Positions 8,634 through 17,661 of a DNA stretch of 64,000 bases are shown in pieces. The DNA is from MED-G105 sp039814575 (GTDB lineage: Bacteria; Pseudomonadota; Alphaproteobacteria; Caulobacterales; Parvularculaceae). Position 1 is the first letter of the stretch. Every line of letters starts with the position of its first letter. The translations under genes were made by a program, and so were the position numbers. The notes under the pieces are model-generated. The model saw only the letters and a list, made by a program, of their open reading frames with translations, did no database searches and was not told the origin of the DNA. The DNA is taken from contig JBCCAY010000012.1 of the NCBI GenBank assembly GCA_039814575.1, forward strand, positions 1-64,000, given 5' to 3'.

Positions 8634-9404
8634 ATGTCCCGAAACAGTATCAATTCCAAGTCTTCACCGGCACGCCGCCGCATCAATAGAGCCCTCATTA
8701 TCGCGCTATCGGCCATGGGCGCGGCCTGCGCCGAGCCGGGATCGGCCCAAGCGACGTCGGACCCATCGGTCGTTCAAAAGACGATCGTCGTCTCCGGGCG
8801 CGGCGAAGCGGCGGCGACGCCCGATATGGCGCTTCTGTCGATGGGCGTCGAAACGACCGCAAAGACGGCCGCCGCCGCAATGACGGAAAATAGTGCGCGC
8901 ATCAACGCCGTGCTGACAGCGCTAAAGAACGCCGGCGTCGAACCGCGCGATCTTGAAACAAAGGCGCTGAGGCTCTCAACACAGTATGATTACCGGACCT
9001 CAGGACGGTCGACCCCGATCGTCACCGGCTATACCGCCCGCAATGACCTTTCCATGCGTCTGCGTGATATCGATCGGGCGGGCTCGGTTATCGACGCCGC
9101 CATCAAGGCGGGCGCCAACCAGTTAACAAACTTCTCATTGACCGTCGCCGAACCAACGCCCCTGCTCGATGCGGCGCGGCGCGACGCCATCGCCGACGCA
9201 CGACGAAAAGCGGCGCTCTATGCCGAAAGCGCCGGCGTCTCGGTCGGGCCGGCCATCCACATTAGCGACGCCGCCGGATCGGGCGTTCGCGTTCCCCAAG
9301 CCTTCGTCCGCGCAGCGGATATGGCAGAAAGCGCCGCAGTCCCCATTGAAGCGGGCGAAACGCGTATGGTCGCGACGGTGACCGTGGTTTTCGAGTTGCG
9401 TTAA
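8634..9404 (+). CDS. SIMPL-domain (DUF541) periplasmic protein
   Basis: I choose the ATG at 8634, because it opens directly onto a basic N-region and a hydrophobic signal sequence (RALIIALSAMGAACAEPGSAQA). The same frame extends upstream to 8388 but with no family-like sequence. The mature part (about 220 residues) has the SIMPL/DUF541 pattern: VVSGRGEAAATPDMALLSMG, then AMTENSARINAVLTALKNAG, VTGYTARNDLSMRLRD and a terminal ATVTVVFEL strand. SIMPL proteins (for example BP26/OMP28 of Brucella) form periplasmic ring or channel-like oligomers of uncertain role, sometimes linked to oxidative stress. The ribosome-binding site is weak. Confidence 0.88.
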   Translation: MSRNSINSKSSPARRRINRALIIALSAMGAACAEPGSAQATSDPSVVQKTIVVSGRGEAAATPDMALLSMGVETTAKTAAAAMTENSARINAVLTALKNAGVEPRDLETKALRLSTQYDYRTSGRSTPIVTGYTARNDLSMRLRDIDRAGSVIDAAIKAGANQLTNFSLTVAEPTPLLDAARRDAIADARRKAALYAESAGVSVGPAIHISDAAGSGVRVPQAFVRAADMAESAAVPIEAGETRMVATVTVVFELR

Positions 9405-9705
9405 GTCGCCGCCAAGGCACCTATTAGGACAGGCGACCGCTGCGGCTACACGATCGTCGCGCCGCAGCCGTCGGTTTCTCAGGAGTAAGCGGTCAACCGC
9501 GACGTGAACCGGCCTGATTTCGCCGAACCTGATTTCGCCAGGCCAGCGCCTTGTTAATGACTTATCGCCAAACTAAAGCTTACCCATCCCGGTCGGGTTT
9601 GAGCGACTGTCAAAGGCCTACCTCCCCGACCAGAGATTTCGATAAGACCAAACCGTTAGGCGGGCTCAGACCACCCCCTCCCCCGCATAGGAGTCAGTAA
9701 AGAAG

Positions 9706-11544
9706 ATGTGCGGGATCATAGGCATTCTCAGCGAAAGCGATGTGGTTACGCCGATTACAGAAGGCCTGCGCCGACTAGAGTATCGCGGCTATGACTCCGC
9801 CGGCGTCGCGACGATCGCCGACGGCGCCGTGCACGAACGGCGCGCCGTTGGTAAACTGGCTGAATTGCAAACGCTACTCGCTGACAACCCCATCGCAGGT
9901 GCGACAGGCGTCGGCCATACGCGCTGGGCGACCCATGGCGCACCGACGACAGCCAACGCCCACCCCCATGTGACGCCGCGGCTCGCCCTCGTTCATAACG
10001 GCATCATTGAGAACTTCGCAGAATTGCGCACGGAACTAATAAAAGTGGGCGTCAGTTTTCAATCGCAAACCGACACCGAAGTCATCGCCTGGCTGGTGGA
10101 CGACTATCTGACCAAGGGCGCCCTCTCCCCAGAAGATGCCGTCGCCGCGGCCCTTAAACGTTTAAAAGGCGCGTTCGCTTTAGCCGTCGTCTTCGCCGAT
10201 GACGACGATTTGTTAATCGTCGCGCGCCAAGGCAGCCCTCTCGCTATTGGGCTCGGTCATGGGGAACAATCGCGCGACGTCTTTGTGGGCTCCGACGCCT
10301 ATGCGCTAGCACCGTATACAAATAAAATTATGTACCTCGAAGACGGTGACCGCGCCGTTATCCGTCGTGGCTCCGTTCAGATCTTCGACCATACCGACGC
10401 CCCCGCTGAACGCCCAACCACAATTTCAAGCGTCGCCGATAATATGGTGGACAAAGACGGCCACCGCCACTTTATGGCGAAAGAGATTCACGAACAGCCG
10501 GAAGCGGTCGCGCATACGCTTTCACGCTATATCGACGCCGAAAAGGGAACGATTGTTCTGCCAGAGGGCGCGATTGATTTCGCTGGACTGGATCGCCTAT
10601 TGCTGACGGCCTGCGGCACGGCCTATTACGCCGGCCTTGTCGCCCAGTATTGGTTTGAAAATTGGGCCAAATTACCCGTCGGCATCGATATCGCCTCGGA
10701 ACTACGGTACCGCGATGTTCCGTACACGCCAGGCGGCGGATTGATCGTGATTTCTCAATCGGGAGAAACCGCCGACACGCTAGCCGCGTTGCGCAACGCC
10801 AAAGCAAACGGGCAGAAAATCGGCGCGGTCGTTAATGTGCCGGAATCCTCAATCGCGCGCGAGGCGGACGTCATCTTCCCGACAGCCGCGGGGCCGGAAA
10901 TCGGCGTTGCGTCGACAAAAGCCTTCACCTGCCAATTAGCGACACTCGCCTGCCTCGCCGTGGCGGCGGGGCGGCAACGGGGCGTTCTCAGCGCCGAACA
11001 AGAAAAGAAAATCGTGTCCGCGCTGTTGGCGACGCCGCGCCTTATCGGCGAAGCGATCACCGCAGCGCCAGCCGCTGAAGAAATCGGCAAAGACCTCGCA
11101 AAGGCGAGCGACGTCATTTATGTGGGCCGCGGCGTTTCCTTCCCGATGGCGATGGAAGGCGCGCTAAAGCTAAAAGAGATCTCCTATATCCATGCGGAAG
11201 GCTACGCCGCTGGCGAATTAAAGCATGGTCCTATTGCGCTCATCGACGAAGAAACGCCGGTGATCGTCATTGCCCCGCCGGACAAGCATTTTGAGAAAAC
11301 GATCTCAAATATGCATGAAGTGATTTCCCGCGAAGGGCGTGCGCTCCTTATCTCGAACAAAGAAGGAATCGCGAAGGCCGGCGACAGTGCTTGGGCGTCC
11401 ATCGAAGCGCCGAGCTGTGACCCCCTGCTGGCCCCCTTGGTGTACGCGCCCGCCGTGCAGCTCCTCGCCTACTTTACGGCGACCACCAAAGGCACCGATG
11501 TTGACCAGCCGCGCAACCTGGCGAAATCCGTCACCGTGGAGTAG
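9706..11544 (+). CDS. glmS: Glutamine--fructose-6-phosphate aminotransferase (isomerizing)
   Basis: The 612-residue protein makes glucosamine-6-phosphate from fructose-6-phosphate and glutamine, the first step to UDP-GlcNAc for peptidoglycan and LPS. Met-Cys-Gly at the start exposes the catalytic Cys2 of the N-terminal glutamine amidotransferase domain (to about 225, with HTRWATHG and the TDTEV stretch). Two SIS sugar-isomerase domains follow (CGTAYYAGLVAQYWFE and SQSGETADTLAALR in the first). The C-terminus DQPRNLAKSVTVE is the invariant family tail, so the gene is complete. The 301 bases upstream carry no ORF and nothing I recognise as a riboswitch or ribozyme. galT follows after 34 bases, so co-transcription with galTK is plausible. 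Confidence 0.97.
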   Translation: MCGIIGILSESDVVTPITEGLRRLEYRGYDSAGVATIADGAVHERRAVGKLAELQTLLADNPIAGATGVGHTRWATHGAPTTANAHPHVTPRLALVHNGIIENFAELRTELIKVGVSFQSQTDTEVIAWLVDDYLTKGALSPEDAVAAALKRLKGAFALAVVFADDDDLLIVARQGSPLAIGLGHGEQSRDVFVGSDAYALAPYTNKIMYLEDGDRAVIRRGSVQIFDHTDAPAERPTTISSVADNMVDKDGHRHFMAKEIHEQPEAVAHTLSRYIDAEKGTIVLPEGAIDFAGLDRLLLTACGTAYYAGLVAQYWFENWAKLPVGIDIASELRYRDVPYTPGGGLIVISQSGETADTLAALRNAKANGQKIGAVVNVPESSIAREADVIFPTAAGPEIGVASTKAFTCQLATLACLAVAAGRQRGVLSAEQEKKIVSALLATPRLIGEAITAAPAAEEIGKDLAKASDVIYVGRGVSFPMAMEGALKLKEISYIHAEGYAAGELKHGPIALIDEETPVIVIAPPDKHFEKTISNMHEVISREGRALLISNKEGIAKAGDSAWASIEAPSCDPLLAPLVYAPAVQLLAYFTATTKGTDVDQPRNLAKSVTVE

Positions 11545-11578
11545 GCTCCATCGTCCTTAGGCCGATGACTTAGTCCCT

Positions 11579-12667
11579 ATGCATCCAGAAACGACGCCGA
11601 AACTTGAGCATTTTGAGCCCATCGACGGGCGAGCCGCCTATCGACAGCGGCACGTCAATCGCGACGGTCGGGAGGTTTTTCTCTATAGCTTCGACGAGGT
11701 TCCGCACACGCCAGTAGGTGAAGGCCTCGAAAAAGCGGCGCAAATATCAGAGATTCGCCGTCATCCTTTGCGCGGCGACTGGGCCGTCTACGCCGCAGCG
11801 CGCCAGGGGCGCACATTCAAGCCGAGCGCCGCTGACGATCCGCTGGCGCCGATGCAGCCCGGCGGCGCGGCAACAGAAATTCCCTTTACGGATTTTGAAA
11901 TAGCCGTTTTCGAAAACCGATTTCCAAGCCTCTCATTACATCAAGACGCTGCGTCGGCGACGGCAAGCGACGGCGTCCCGGCAAACGGTCGATGCGAAGT
12001 TGTGGTGTTCGGTCCGGAAGCGGAAGGCTCGCTCGCCAGCATCGGCCAAGACCGCCGACGGTTGCTGACAGCGGCATGGATTGATCGCTACGAGCAACTC
12101 TTTGCGCTTGGGCTCGATTATATCTTGCCGTTTGAAAACCGCGGCGACGCGGTCGGCGTCACCCTGCCCCACCCCCATGGCCAGATCTACGCCTTCGCGG
12201 AAACGCCGCCGACGCAGGCGCGCGCCGTCGCAGCGTTCGCAGACGGCTATGACCTCGCCTCGGAGATAGCGAAGTGGACGGAGGATTATTGGATCGAAGA
12301 AGCCGGCGGCATGGTCGCCTTCTGCCCACCCTTTGCGCGCTACCCTTATGAAACCTGGATCGCGCCGCGCACCGCACGCGCTGGCCCTTGGGCGTTTTCA
12401 GAAGAAGAGTTCGACGGGTTCGCGCATCTTCTCGGTGAAACATGCCGCCGGTATGACGCCTTCTTTGGAACGGCCTGCCCTTACATGCTCTCGCTTCACG
12501 CCGCGCCACGGGACCATGCAAGTCCGTTTCATTTTACCGCACAGTTCTATCCCATTATGCGCGCGCCAGATCGCTTGAAGTATTTCGCAACAATTGAACA
12601 CGCCACGGGCGTTTTCACCGTCGACGTGATGCCGGAAGCGGCCGCCGCCGCGCTTCGAAACGTGTAG
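11579..12667 (+). CDS. galT: Galactose-1-phosphate uridylyltransferase
   Basis: The 362-residue protein swaps UMP between UDP-glucose and galactose-1-phosphate in the Leloir pathway. The active site HPHGQIYAF is at about residues 198-206, the second His being the one uridylylated. NRFPSL and the SLHAAP...FHFTAQFYP C-terminal strings also fit the family. Unlike the Escherichia coli enzyme there is no CxxC zinc pair near the N-terminus: the matching place reads KPSAADDPLAP and no Cys occurs before about residue 139. The protein must therefore do without that structural zinc site, as in other GalTs of this subgroup. It lies between glmS and galK, 11 bases before the latter, as an operon. Confidence 0.93.
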   Translation: MHPETTPKLEHFEPIDGRAAYRQRHVNRDGREVFLYSFDEVPHTPVGEGLEKAAQISEIRRHPLRGDWAVYAAARQGRTFKPSAADDPLAPMQPGGAATEIPFTDFEIAVFENRFPSLSLHQDAASATASDGVPANGRCEVVVFGPEAEGSLASIGQDRRRLLTAAWIDRYEQLFALGLDYILPFENRGDAVGVTLPHPHGQIYAFAETPPTQARAVAAFADGYDLASEIAKWTEDYWIEEAGGMVAFCPPFARYPYETWIAPRTARAGPWAFSEEEFDGFAHLLGETCRRYDAFFGTACPYMLSLHAAPRDHASPFHFTAQFYPIMRAPDRLKYFATIEHATGVFTVDVMPEAAAAALRNV

Positions 12668-12678
12668 AGAACACCATA

Positions 12679-13785
12679 ATGGGGCGCACAACCAACATGA
12701 CGATTGACGCGTTTTTCCGAGAGGCGTTCGGCGTCGCCCCCATGGGTGTCGGCCAGGCCCGGGCTCGGGTCAATCTTATTGGCGAGCATACGGATTATAA
12801 TGGCGGGCGGGTGATGCCCATGGGGTTGCCGCTGACAACGCACATCGCCGTCAGCACTAGCGACGACGCGCCCAATGCGATCTCAGGACAGCTCGACGTC
12901 ATCTCAGAACGGTTTGGAACGGCGTCGCGCGCGCTCAACGAAGAGGCCAAAGGCGATTGGTCTGATCATGTTCTGGGAGCGCTTAAGACGACCCTGCACG
13001 AACACGGCGCGCCCCTTCAGGGGCGATGGCGCGTCGCCATCCTCAGCGAGGCGCCCCATGGCGCCGGTTTATCGTCATCGGCGGCGCTCGGCGTCGCGCT
13101 CATAAAAGCCGTCGACGCCAGCTTTAAGAAAACACGCGCGGACAAAGACGTGGCCCGGCTTGCGCAATATACGGAGAATAAATTCTTAGGCGTCCCGTGC
13201 GGGATTATGGACCAGTTCGCCGCGGCGCATTTAGCGCCCGGCGAGTGCATGGCCCTCGACACAGCGAGCATGGCGTTTGAACAATTGCCCGTGCCGTCAA
13301 GTTGGCGCTTCGTCGTTTGCCATTCAGGCGAAAGCCGAGACCTCGGTGACGGTCGCTATGCTGAGCGTCGGGCTGATTGTGAAACCGCTGCGAGACATCT
13401 CGGTGTCTCCCACCTTTGTCAGGCCACGCACTTGCCCGACGCCGCCGAGTCTGCGATGGGCGTGCAAGCCTTTCGCCGGGCGCGCCATGTGTTGACGGAA
13501 AACGCCCGCGTTAGCGCCGCCCTCACCGCTATGGCTAACGAAGACGCCATCGCCATGGGCCGCTTGATGGACGAAAGCCACGCCTCCATGCGCGATGATT
13601 TCGTGATAACAACGCCGGGCATTGACGCTATCGTCAACGCTTCACGCGCGGCCGGCGCCGTCGGCGCTCGGATGACCGGCGGCGGTTTTGGCGGCTGTAT
13701 TGTTTCACTGGTGATGGCGAAAGACGTCGACGCCTGGCGCACTAGGCTAGAGAGCACCGCGCCCAAAGCACAATTCATCGTCTAA
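12679..13785 (+). CDS. galK: Galactokinase
   Basis: The 368-residue GHMP kinase phosphorylates galactose at C1. All three family motifs are visible: the galactokinase signature RVNLIGEHTDYNGGRVMP near residue 30, the ATP loop PHGAGLSSSAALGVAL near 120, and GGGFGGCIVSLV near the C-terminus. The start is either the ATG at 12679 or the internal ATG at 12697; neither has a strong Shine-Dalgarno, and the shorter form would still be complete. It follows galT by 11 bases and converges on ychF. With galE at 17662 this completes kinase, transferase and epimerase. No mutarotase or galactose transporter is seen nearby. Confidence 0.95.
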   Translation: MGRTTNMTIDAFFREAFGVAPMGVGQARARVNLIGEHTDYNGGRVMPMGLPLTTHIAVSTSDDAPNAISGQLDVISERFGTASRALNEEAKGDWSDHVLGALKTTLHEHGAPLQGRWRVAILSEAPHGAGLSSSAALGVALIKAVDASFKKTRADKDVARLAQYTENKFLGVPCGIMDQFAAAHLAPGECMALDTASMAFEQLPVPSSWRFVVCHSGESRDLGDGRYAERRADCETAARHLGVSHLCQATHLPDAAESAMGVQAFRRARHVLTENARVSAALTAMANEDAIAMGRLMDESHASMRDDFVITTPGIDAIVNASRAAGAVGARMTGGGFGGCIVSLVMAKDVDAWRTRLESTAPKAQFIV

Positions 13786-13813
13786 GCACAAATGTATAGT
13801 TCAGGCCCGCCGA

Positions 13814-14911
13814 CTAGGCGTTAAAGCGGAAAAGCATCACGTCACCGTCTTTGACCAGATATTCTTTACCTTCAAGGCGCATTTTTCCCGCTTCTTTTGC
13901 ACCCGCTTCGCCGTCGCCTGCGACATAATCATCAAATGAAATCGTCTCAGCACGAATGAAGCCGCGCTCAAAGTCCGTATGAATAACGCCTGCAGCTTGC
14001 GGCGCCGTAGCGCCTATTTTCACCGTCCAAGCGCGCGCTTCTTTTGGACCCGCCGTGAAAAACGTCTGTAAGCCTAACAAATCAAATCCGGCGCGGATCA
14101 AACGGTTGAGGCCCGGCTCTTCAAGTCCCAGCGTTTCTAAGTATTCAGCTTGTTCTTCATCGTCGAGCTGCGCCAATTCAGCCTCGATGCGCGCGGAGAT
14201 GACAACGGCGCCAGCGCCTTCTTTCTCAGCGCGCTCCACGACGGCTTTTGCATAATCATTGCCGTCAGCCGCAGCGTCTTCATCGACATTGGCGACGAAC
14301 AGCACCGGTTTTTGCGTCAAAAGCTGAAGGCCGCGCCAGGCTTTCTCTTCGTCTTTATCGATTTCCGCGCGGCGCGCCGGTTCGCCCTCGCGCAGGAGGT
14401 CCAACGCTTTATCAACCAGCGGCAACAGCGCCTTCGCTTCTTTATCCTGACCCGTTGCTTTTTTATGGAGATTAAGACGTCGCTTCTCCAGACTTTCAAG
14501 GTCAGCGAGCATCAACTCAGTCTCGACAGTTTCGAAGTCCGTAATGGGATCAATACGTCCGTCCACATGGGTGATGTCATCATCATCGAAACACCGCAAG
14601 ACATAGACGACCGCGTCGACTTCGCGAATATTAGCGAGAAACTGGTTGCCGAGGCCCTCGCCTTGAGCGGCGCCCTTCACCAGGCCGGCGATATCGACGA
14701 ACTGCATGCGCGCCGGCACAATTTCGGCTGACCCAGCAATGTCGGCCAGTTTCATAAGCCGTTGTTCCGGAACAGCGACGTCGCCCACATTCGGCTCAAT
14801 CGTGCAAAACGGATAATTCTCCGCTTGCGCCGCAGCCGTCTTGGTGAGGGCGTTGAACAGCGTCGACTTTCCAACATTCGGCAGACCAACGATCCCGCAT
14901 TTAAAGCCCAT
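13814..14911 (-). CDS. ychF: Redox-regulated ATPase/GTPase YchF
   Basis: The 365-residue protein has an N-terminal P-loop GLPNVGKS (residues 8-15) and switch region FCTIEPNVG. The position of the NKxD motif reads NVDE, the change that makes YchF/OLA1 proteins prefer ATP over GTP. A coiled-coil region (about 130-200) and a C-terminal TGS domain (about 280-365, FFTAGPKEARAWTVKIG onwards) complete the family architecture. YchF associates with ribosomes and is linked to stress responses. It is the last gene of a minus-strand rplY-pth-ychF run, 30 bases after pth, a common bacterial order. Confidence 0.96.
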   Translation of the reverse strand: MGFKCGIVGLPNVGKSTLFNALTKTAAAQAENYPFCTIEPNVGDVAVPEQRLMKLADIAGSAEIVPARMQFVDIAGLVKGAAQGEGLGNQFLANIREVDAVVYVLRCFDDDDITHVDGRIDPITDFETVETELMLADLESLEKRRLNLHKKATGQDKEAKALLPLVDKALDLLREGEPARRAEIDKDEEKAWRGLQLLTQKPVLFVANVDEDAAADGNDYAKAVVERAEKEGAGAVVISARIEAELAQLDDEEQAEYLETLGLEEPGLNRLIRAGFDLLGLQTFFTAGPKEARAWTVKIGATAPQAAGVIHTDFERGFIRAETISFDDYVAGDGEAGAKEAGKMRLEGKEYLVKDGDVMLFRFNA

Positions 14912-14941
14912 GGCGCGCGTCCTTCTTTATCCCTAAGACGA

Positions 14942-15664
14942 TCATTTCTTCGGTAGTAGTTTTTTCAGCGCATCAGCGAACGGCGAAGCAGGCGCATCCG
15001 TCTCGGACGCCGGTAACGCTGGGGCCGATCGCGTCTGTGTGACCATGTCCTGCGGTGCGTCTTTCGACTCACGCTTTGGGCGCTCTTTCGGCGGCTGCGG
15101 CTTTAAAAGCCGCCCCACTTCGCTGGAGAACGCCGCGTCGCCATCGCCAAGCGCCGGCGCGGCGACAGCAATCGCGTCAAGCAGCGGCTCCAGCCAAGCA
15201 GCGTCAGCTTTCGCAAAGTCGCCGAGCACATGGGCATGAACCCGCGCCTTATCGCCCGGATGCCCGATGCCAATGCGCACGCGGCGATAGTCGTTGTCGA
15301 TATGATTGGTGATCGACTTCAAGCCGTTATGACCCGCCGCCCCACCGCCGGTTTTGGCTTTAAGCTTACCCGGCGCAAGATCCAGCTCGTCATGGAGAAC
15401 AATAATGTCCGATAACGGAATTTTATAAAAACGCGCCGCCTCGCCGACCGATTGTCCGGAATCGTTCATATATGTCTGAGGTTTTAAGAGCAGCGTCTTG
15501 CCGGCGCCCGGTAAAACGCCTTCGCTTAACAAGCCTTGGAATTTCGAGCGAAACCGCGCGAAGCCATGGCGGCCCGCCACGGCGTCAATCGCCATAAAGC
15601 CCACATTATGGCGATGGCGAGCATATTTGTCGCCAGGATTGCCGAGGCCAACGAGCAGCAACAT
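14942..15664 (-). CDS. pth: Peptidyl-tRNA hydrolase
   Basis: The 240-residue enzyme recycles peptidyl-tRNA that drops off ribosomes. The family signatures are GLGNPGDKYARHRHNVGF (catalytic His of HNVGF at about 21), TYMNDSGQSV, HDELDL with the catalytic Asp near 94, and GGGAAGHNGLKS. The core ends near residue 185. The remaining roughly 55 residues are a Pro/Lys/Ala-rich, low-complexity tail ending KKLLPKK, longer than in E. coli (194 residues) but common in alphaproteobacteria. It sits 57 bases after rplY. Confidence 0.97.
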   Translation of the reverse strand: MLLLVGLGNPGDKYARHRHNVGFMAIDAVAGRHGFARFRSKFQGLLSEGVLPGAGKTLLLKPQTYMNDSGQSVGEAARFYKIPLSDIIVLHDELDLAPGKLKAKTGGGAAGHNGLKSITNHIDNDYRRVRIGIGHPGDKARVHAHVLGDFAKADAAWLEPLLDAIAVAAPALGDGDAAFSSEVGRLLKPQPPKERPKRESKDAPQDMVTQTRSAPALPASETDAPASPFADALKKLLPKK

Positions 15665-15721
15665 GAGAAAGGCCGACCCTTCCCGGTTTGGCGGCGCCCG
15701 CCCGCGCGTGTCGGTTCAGCG

Positions 15722-16378
15722 TTATTCGCTGGCGGCGTCGCCGCCCTCGGCCGCCGCATCTTCGCCCTCGGCTGCAGCGTCGTCTTCGCCTTCAGCGGAG
15801 CGAACAGCGGACGGCGCAGCAATGGTCGCAACGGTAAAGTCACGATCAGAAATAACCGGCACAACGCCTTTCGGCAGATCAAACGCAGAAATGTGCAAGA
15901 CGTCACCGATGTCGAGCGCGCCAATATCCGCCTCGAGATATTCGGGGATCGCCGTCGCCGGAGCGTAAACTTCCACCGCATAGCGAACGACGTTCAGAAC
16001 GCCGCCGCGCTTCAATCCCGGCGAGTCTTCATCGTTCAAGAAGCGGACAGGTATCTCAACGTTAATGCGCGTTGTTTCGTCAACACGCAGCAGATCTACA
16101 TGGATTGGATAGTCTTTGACCGGATGGGTCTGAACGTCACGGGCGATAACGTCTTGCAGGCCGTCTTCGCCAGGCACGTCGATTTTCGCCAAATGGGCCC
16201 GCATGCGCCCGGCGTTAAAGGCCTTGTTGACCTCATTATTGCGCAAGCGAATAGCGACCGGCTCGCCGCCGCCGCCATAAAGAACGCCCGGCACCCAACC
16301 TTCGCGACGGGCCGCGCGGGCCGCGCCCGTGCCGACGCCTTCGCGCACTTCGCAGTAAAATACGTCTGTGTCAGCCAT
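15722..16378 (-). CDS. rplY: 50S ribosomal protein L25 (long, CTC/TL5 type)
   Basis: The 218-residue protein binds 5S rRNA through its N-terminal L25 domain (about 1-95, with EGWVPGVLYGGG and VDVLRVD-like strands) and carries the CTC-type C-terminal beta domain (about 100-190). It ends in an acidic Ala/Glu-rich tail with near-repeats of AAEGEDAAAEGGDAA. This is the long form, not the short E. coli L25. It is the first gene of the minus-strand rplY-pth-ychF group, and a long hairpin lies in its upstream leader. Confidence 0.95.
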   Translation of the reverse strand: MADTDVFYCEVREGVGTGAARAARREGWVPGVLYGGGGEPVAIRLRNNEVNKAFNAGRMRAHLAKIDVPGEDGLQDVIARDVQTHPVKDYPIHVDLLRVDETTRINVEIPVRFLNDEDSPGLKRGGVLNVVRYAVEVYAPATAIPEYLEADIGALDIGDVLHISAFDLPKGVVPVISDRDFTVATIAAPSAVRSAEGEDDAAAEGEDAAAEGGDAASE

Positions 16379-16475
16379 CGCGCTGATCCCTTACGTTGAC
16401 GCCCCCAACAGGGCTCTGCGCCGGAATGGGCCTAAAGGGCTAAGCCGTCTATTAAGGCTGGGCCAAATAGGAACA

Positions 16476-16503
16476 GCGCTCGACCCGACAGCGGGACGAG
16501 CGC
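16476..16503 (-). promoter_or_regulatory. Long hairpin in the rplY leader region
   Basis: GCGCTCG (16476-16482) pairs with CGAGCGC (16497-16503), and inside them CCC (16484-16486) pairs with GGG (16493-16495). The result is a stem of about 10 pairs with one A/A mismatch and a 6-base loop. It is the strongest structure in the 345 bases between rplY and the divergent membrane-protein gene, which otherwise hold no gene. It lies about 100 bases before the rplY start codon, so it would be in the transcript if the promoter is further upstream. Its function (leader control, attenuator, or chance) is inference. Confidence 0.45.
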
Positions 16504-16723
16504 AAAAAGGCGCGTTCGTTGAATTCGAGCCGAGGCGTATAGGCGAAAGGCGGTCCACGCGCAAGTCTCCTGCCTCCGAAGAGCGCACCGAAAGAAAGAA
16601 AAGCCTTCGTCTCCATCATCGGGGAGCGAATCGAGACCGGAAACGTCCTTTCAACGCTTTGTCTCGTCGGCGTCTCCCTGCTAGTATAGCAATGTTAGCA
16701 ACGCGACGATCGGGGACGCCGCG

Positions 16724-17593
16724 ATGGCCCGTAAGACCAGAAAAGACCGTCTTGACGACCGCTTCGGCGGCTATGTGACGAGCTTTATCGCTTTTAGCGT
16801 GATTACTGGGTTGTGGGCGTTCATTGTCCGGGGCGACGTCTTTTACGGAACGACGCCGCTGTTCGGCTTTCAAATCCCGGCCGCGACCATCGCCTATCTG
16901 ACGACTATGCCGCTTTTCGGCTTCATCGCCGGTCGCTGGCGCTATGAGGCGCCGGAGACAGGGTTCGGCGTCGGCAAGTCGCTCGCGCGAGGCCTTAACT
17001 TTGTTTATTCACACCTCCTTATCGTGCTCTTTACGACAGCCATGGTGGTGCAGGCCTTTTTCGGCTTGAACATCGACGCCACAGTAGAAGCGATCGATGA
17101 CAGCCTGTTTGACGTCGCCTCACGCTTCGCGCCGTGGCTCGCGGCGTATTTGGCCGGCTTTAATCTCGGTCGGGCATCGGGCCTCTTAGGGGCCCGCACC
17201 CGCGAAGCCGCCGAAGCCCGCGCCAATCGGCGTTCAGGCCGGCTCTTTGAAGACGCAGACGTCTCAGACGAACGCGACGCATTTTCGAACGCAGCAGCCG
17301 GCGCTCCGAAAGGCCCCGAAGATATCGAGAAAAACCGCACTGACAATAGGTACGACGCCGAACGTAACGCCGCTGAGCCTTTCGCCTTTAAACGCGACCC
17401 GGCGCTCTTCGACGCCGACGGCAATCGTCGAGCGGCGCCGGCCCCAAATGAGCCCACACTGACGGCCTCACGAGACGCCGCGCCGGCTTCCCGCGAAGCG
17501 CCCGCCGGCAAACCAGCGGCGCTGCTCAGCAGACGCGCCGCAGACGGGGCCGCCCTCGAAGTTGCGTCAACAAGCTTCGAGCGCCTTCGATAG
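16724..17593 (+). CDS. Four-helix membrane protein with low-complexity cytoplasmic tail, function unknown
   Basis: I do not recognise a family. The 289-residue protein begins with a basic stretch (MARKTRKDRLDDRFGG). Four hydrophobic segments follow at roughly 20-40, 52-70, 95-117 and 132-150, with GRASG after the last. The second half (about 155-289) is hydrophilic, rich in Ala, Arg, Asp and Pro, and probably disordered. It diverges from rplY and is followed 68 bases later by galE, with which it could be co-transcribed. Codon use matches its neighbours, which supports it being a real gene. Confidence 0.75.
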   Translation: MARKTRKDRLDDRFGGYVTSFIAFSVITGLWAFIVRGDVFYGTTPLFGFQIPAATIAYLTTMPLFGFIAGRWRYEAPETGFGVGKSLARGLNFVYSHLLIVLFTTAMVVQAFFGLNIDATVEAIDDSLFDVASRFAPWLAAYLAGFNLGRASGLLGARTREAAEARANRRSGRLFEDADVSDERDAFSNAAAGAPKGPEDIEKNRTDNRYDAERNAAEPFAFKRDPALFDADGNRRAAPAPNEPTLTASRDAAPASREAPAGKPAALLSRRAADGAALEVASTSFERLR

Positions 17594-17661
17594 GCGTTCA
17601 ATCCCAAGAACCAACCGAAAATTGATTGCGCCGCGGGGCCGCGCAGCATTACAAGCCGCCT

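Noticed and set aside
9405..9705. Possible glmS ribozyme leader
   Set aside because: That ribozyme belongs to Gram-positive lineages and its conserved core is not seen here.
15536..16399. 287-codon plus-strand frame opposite rplY/pth
   Set aside because: Shadow of two well-recognised genes.
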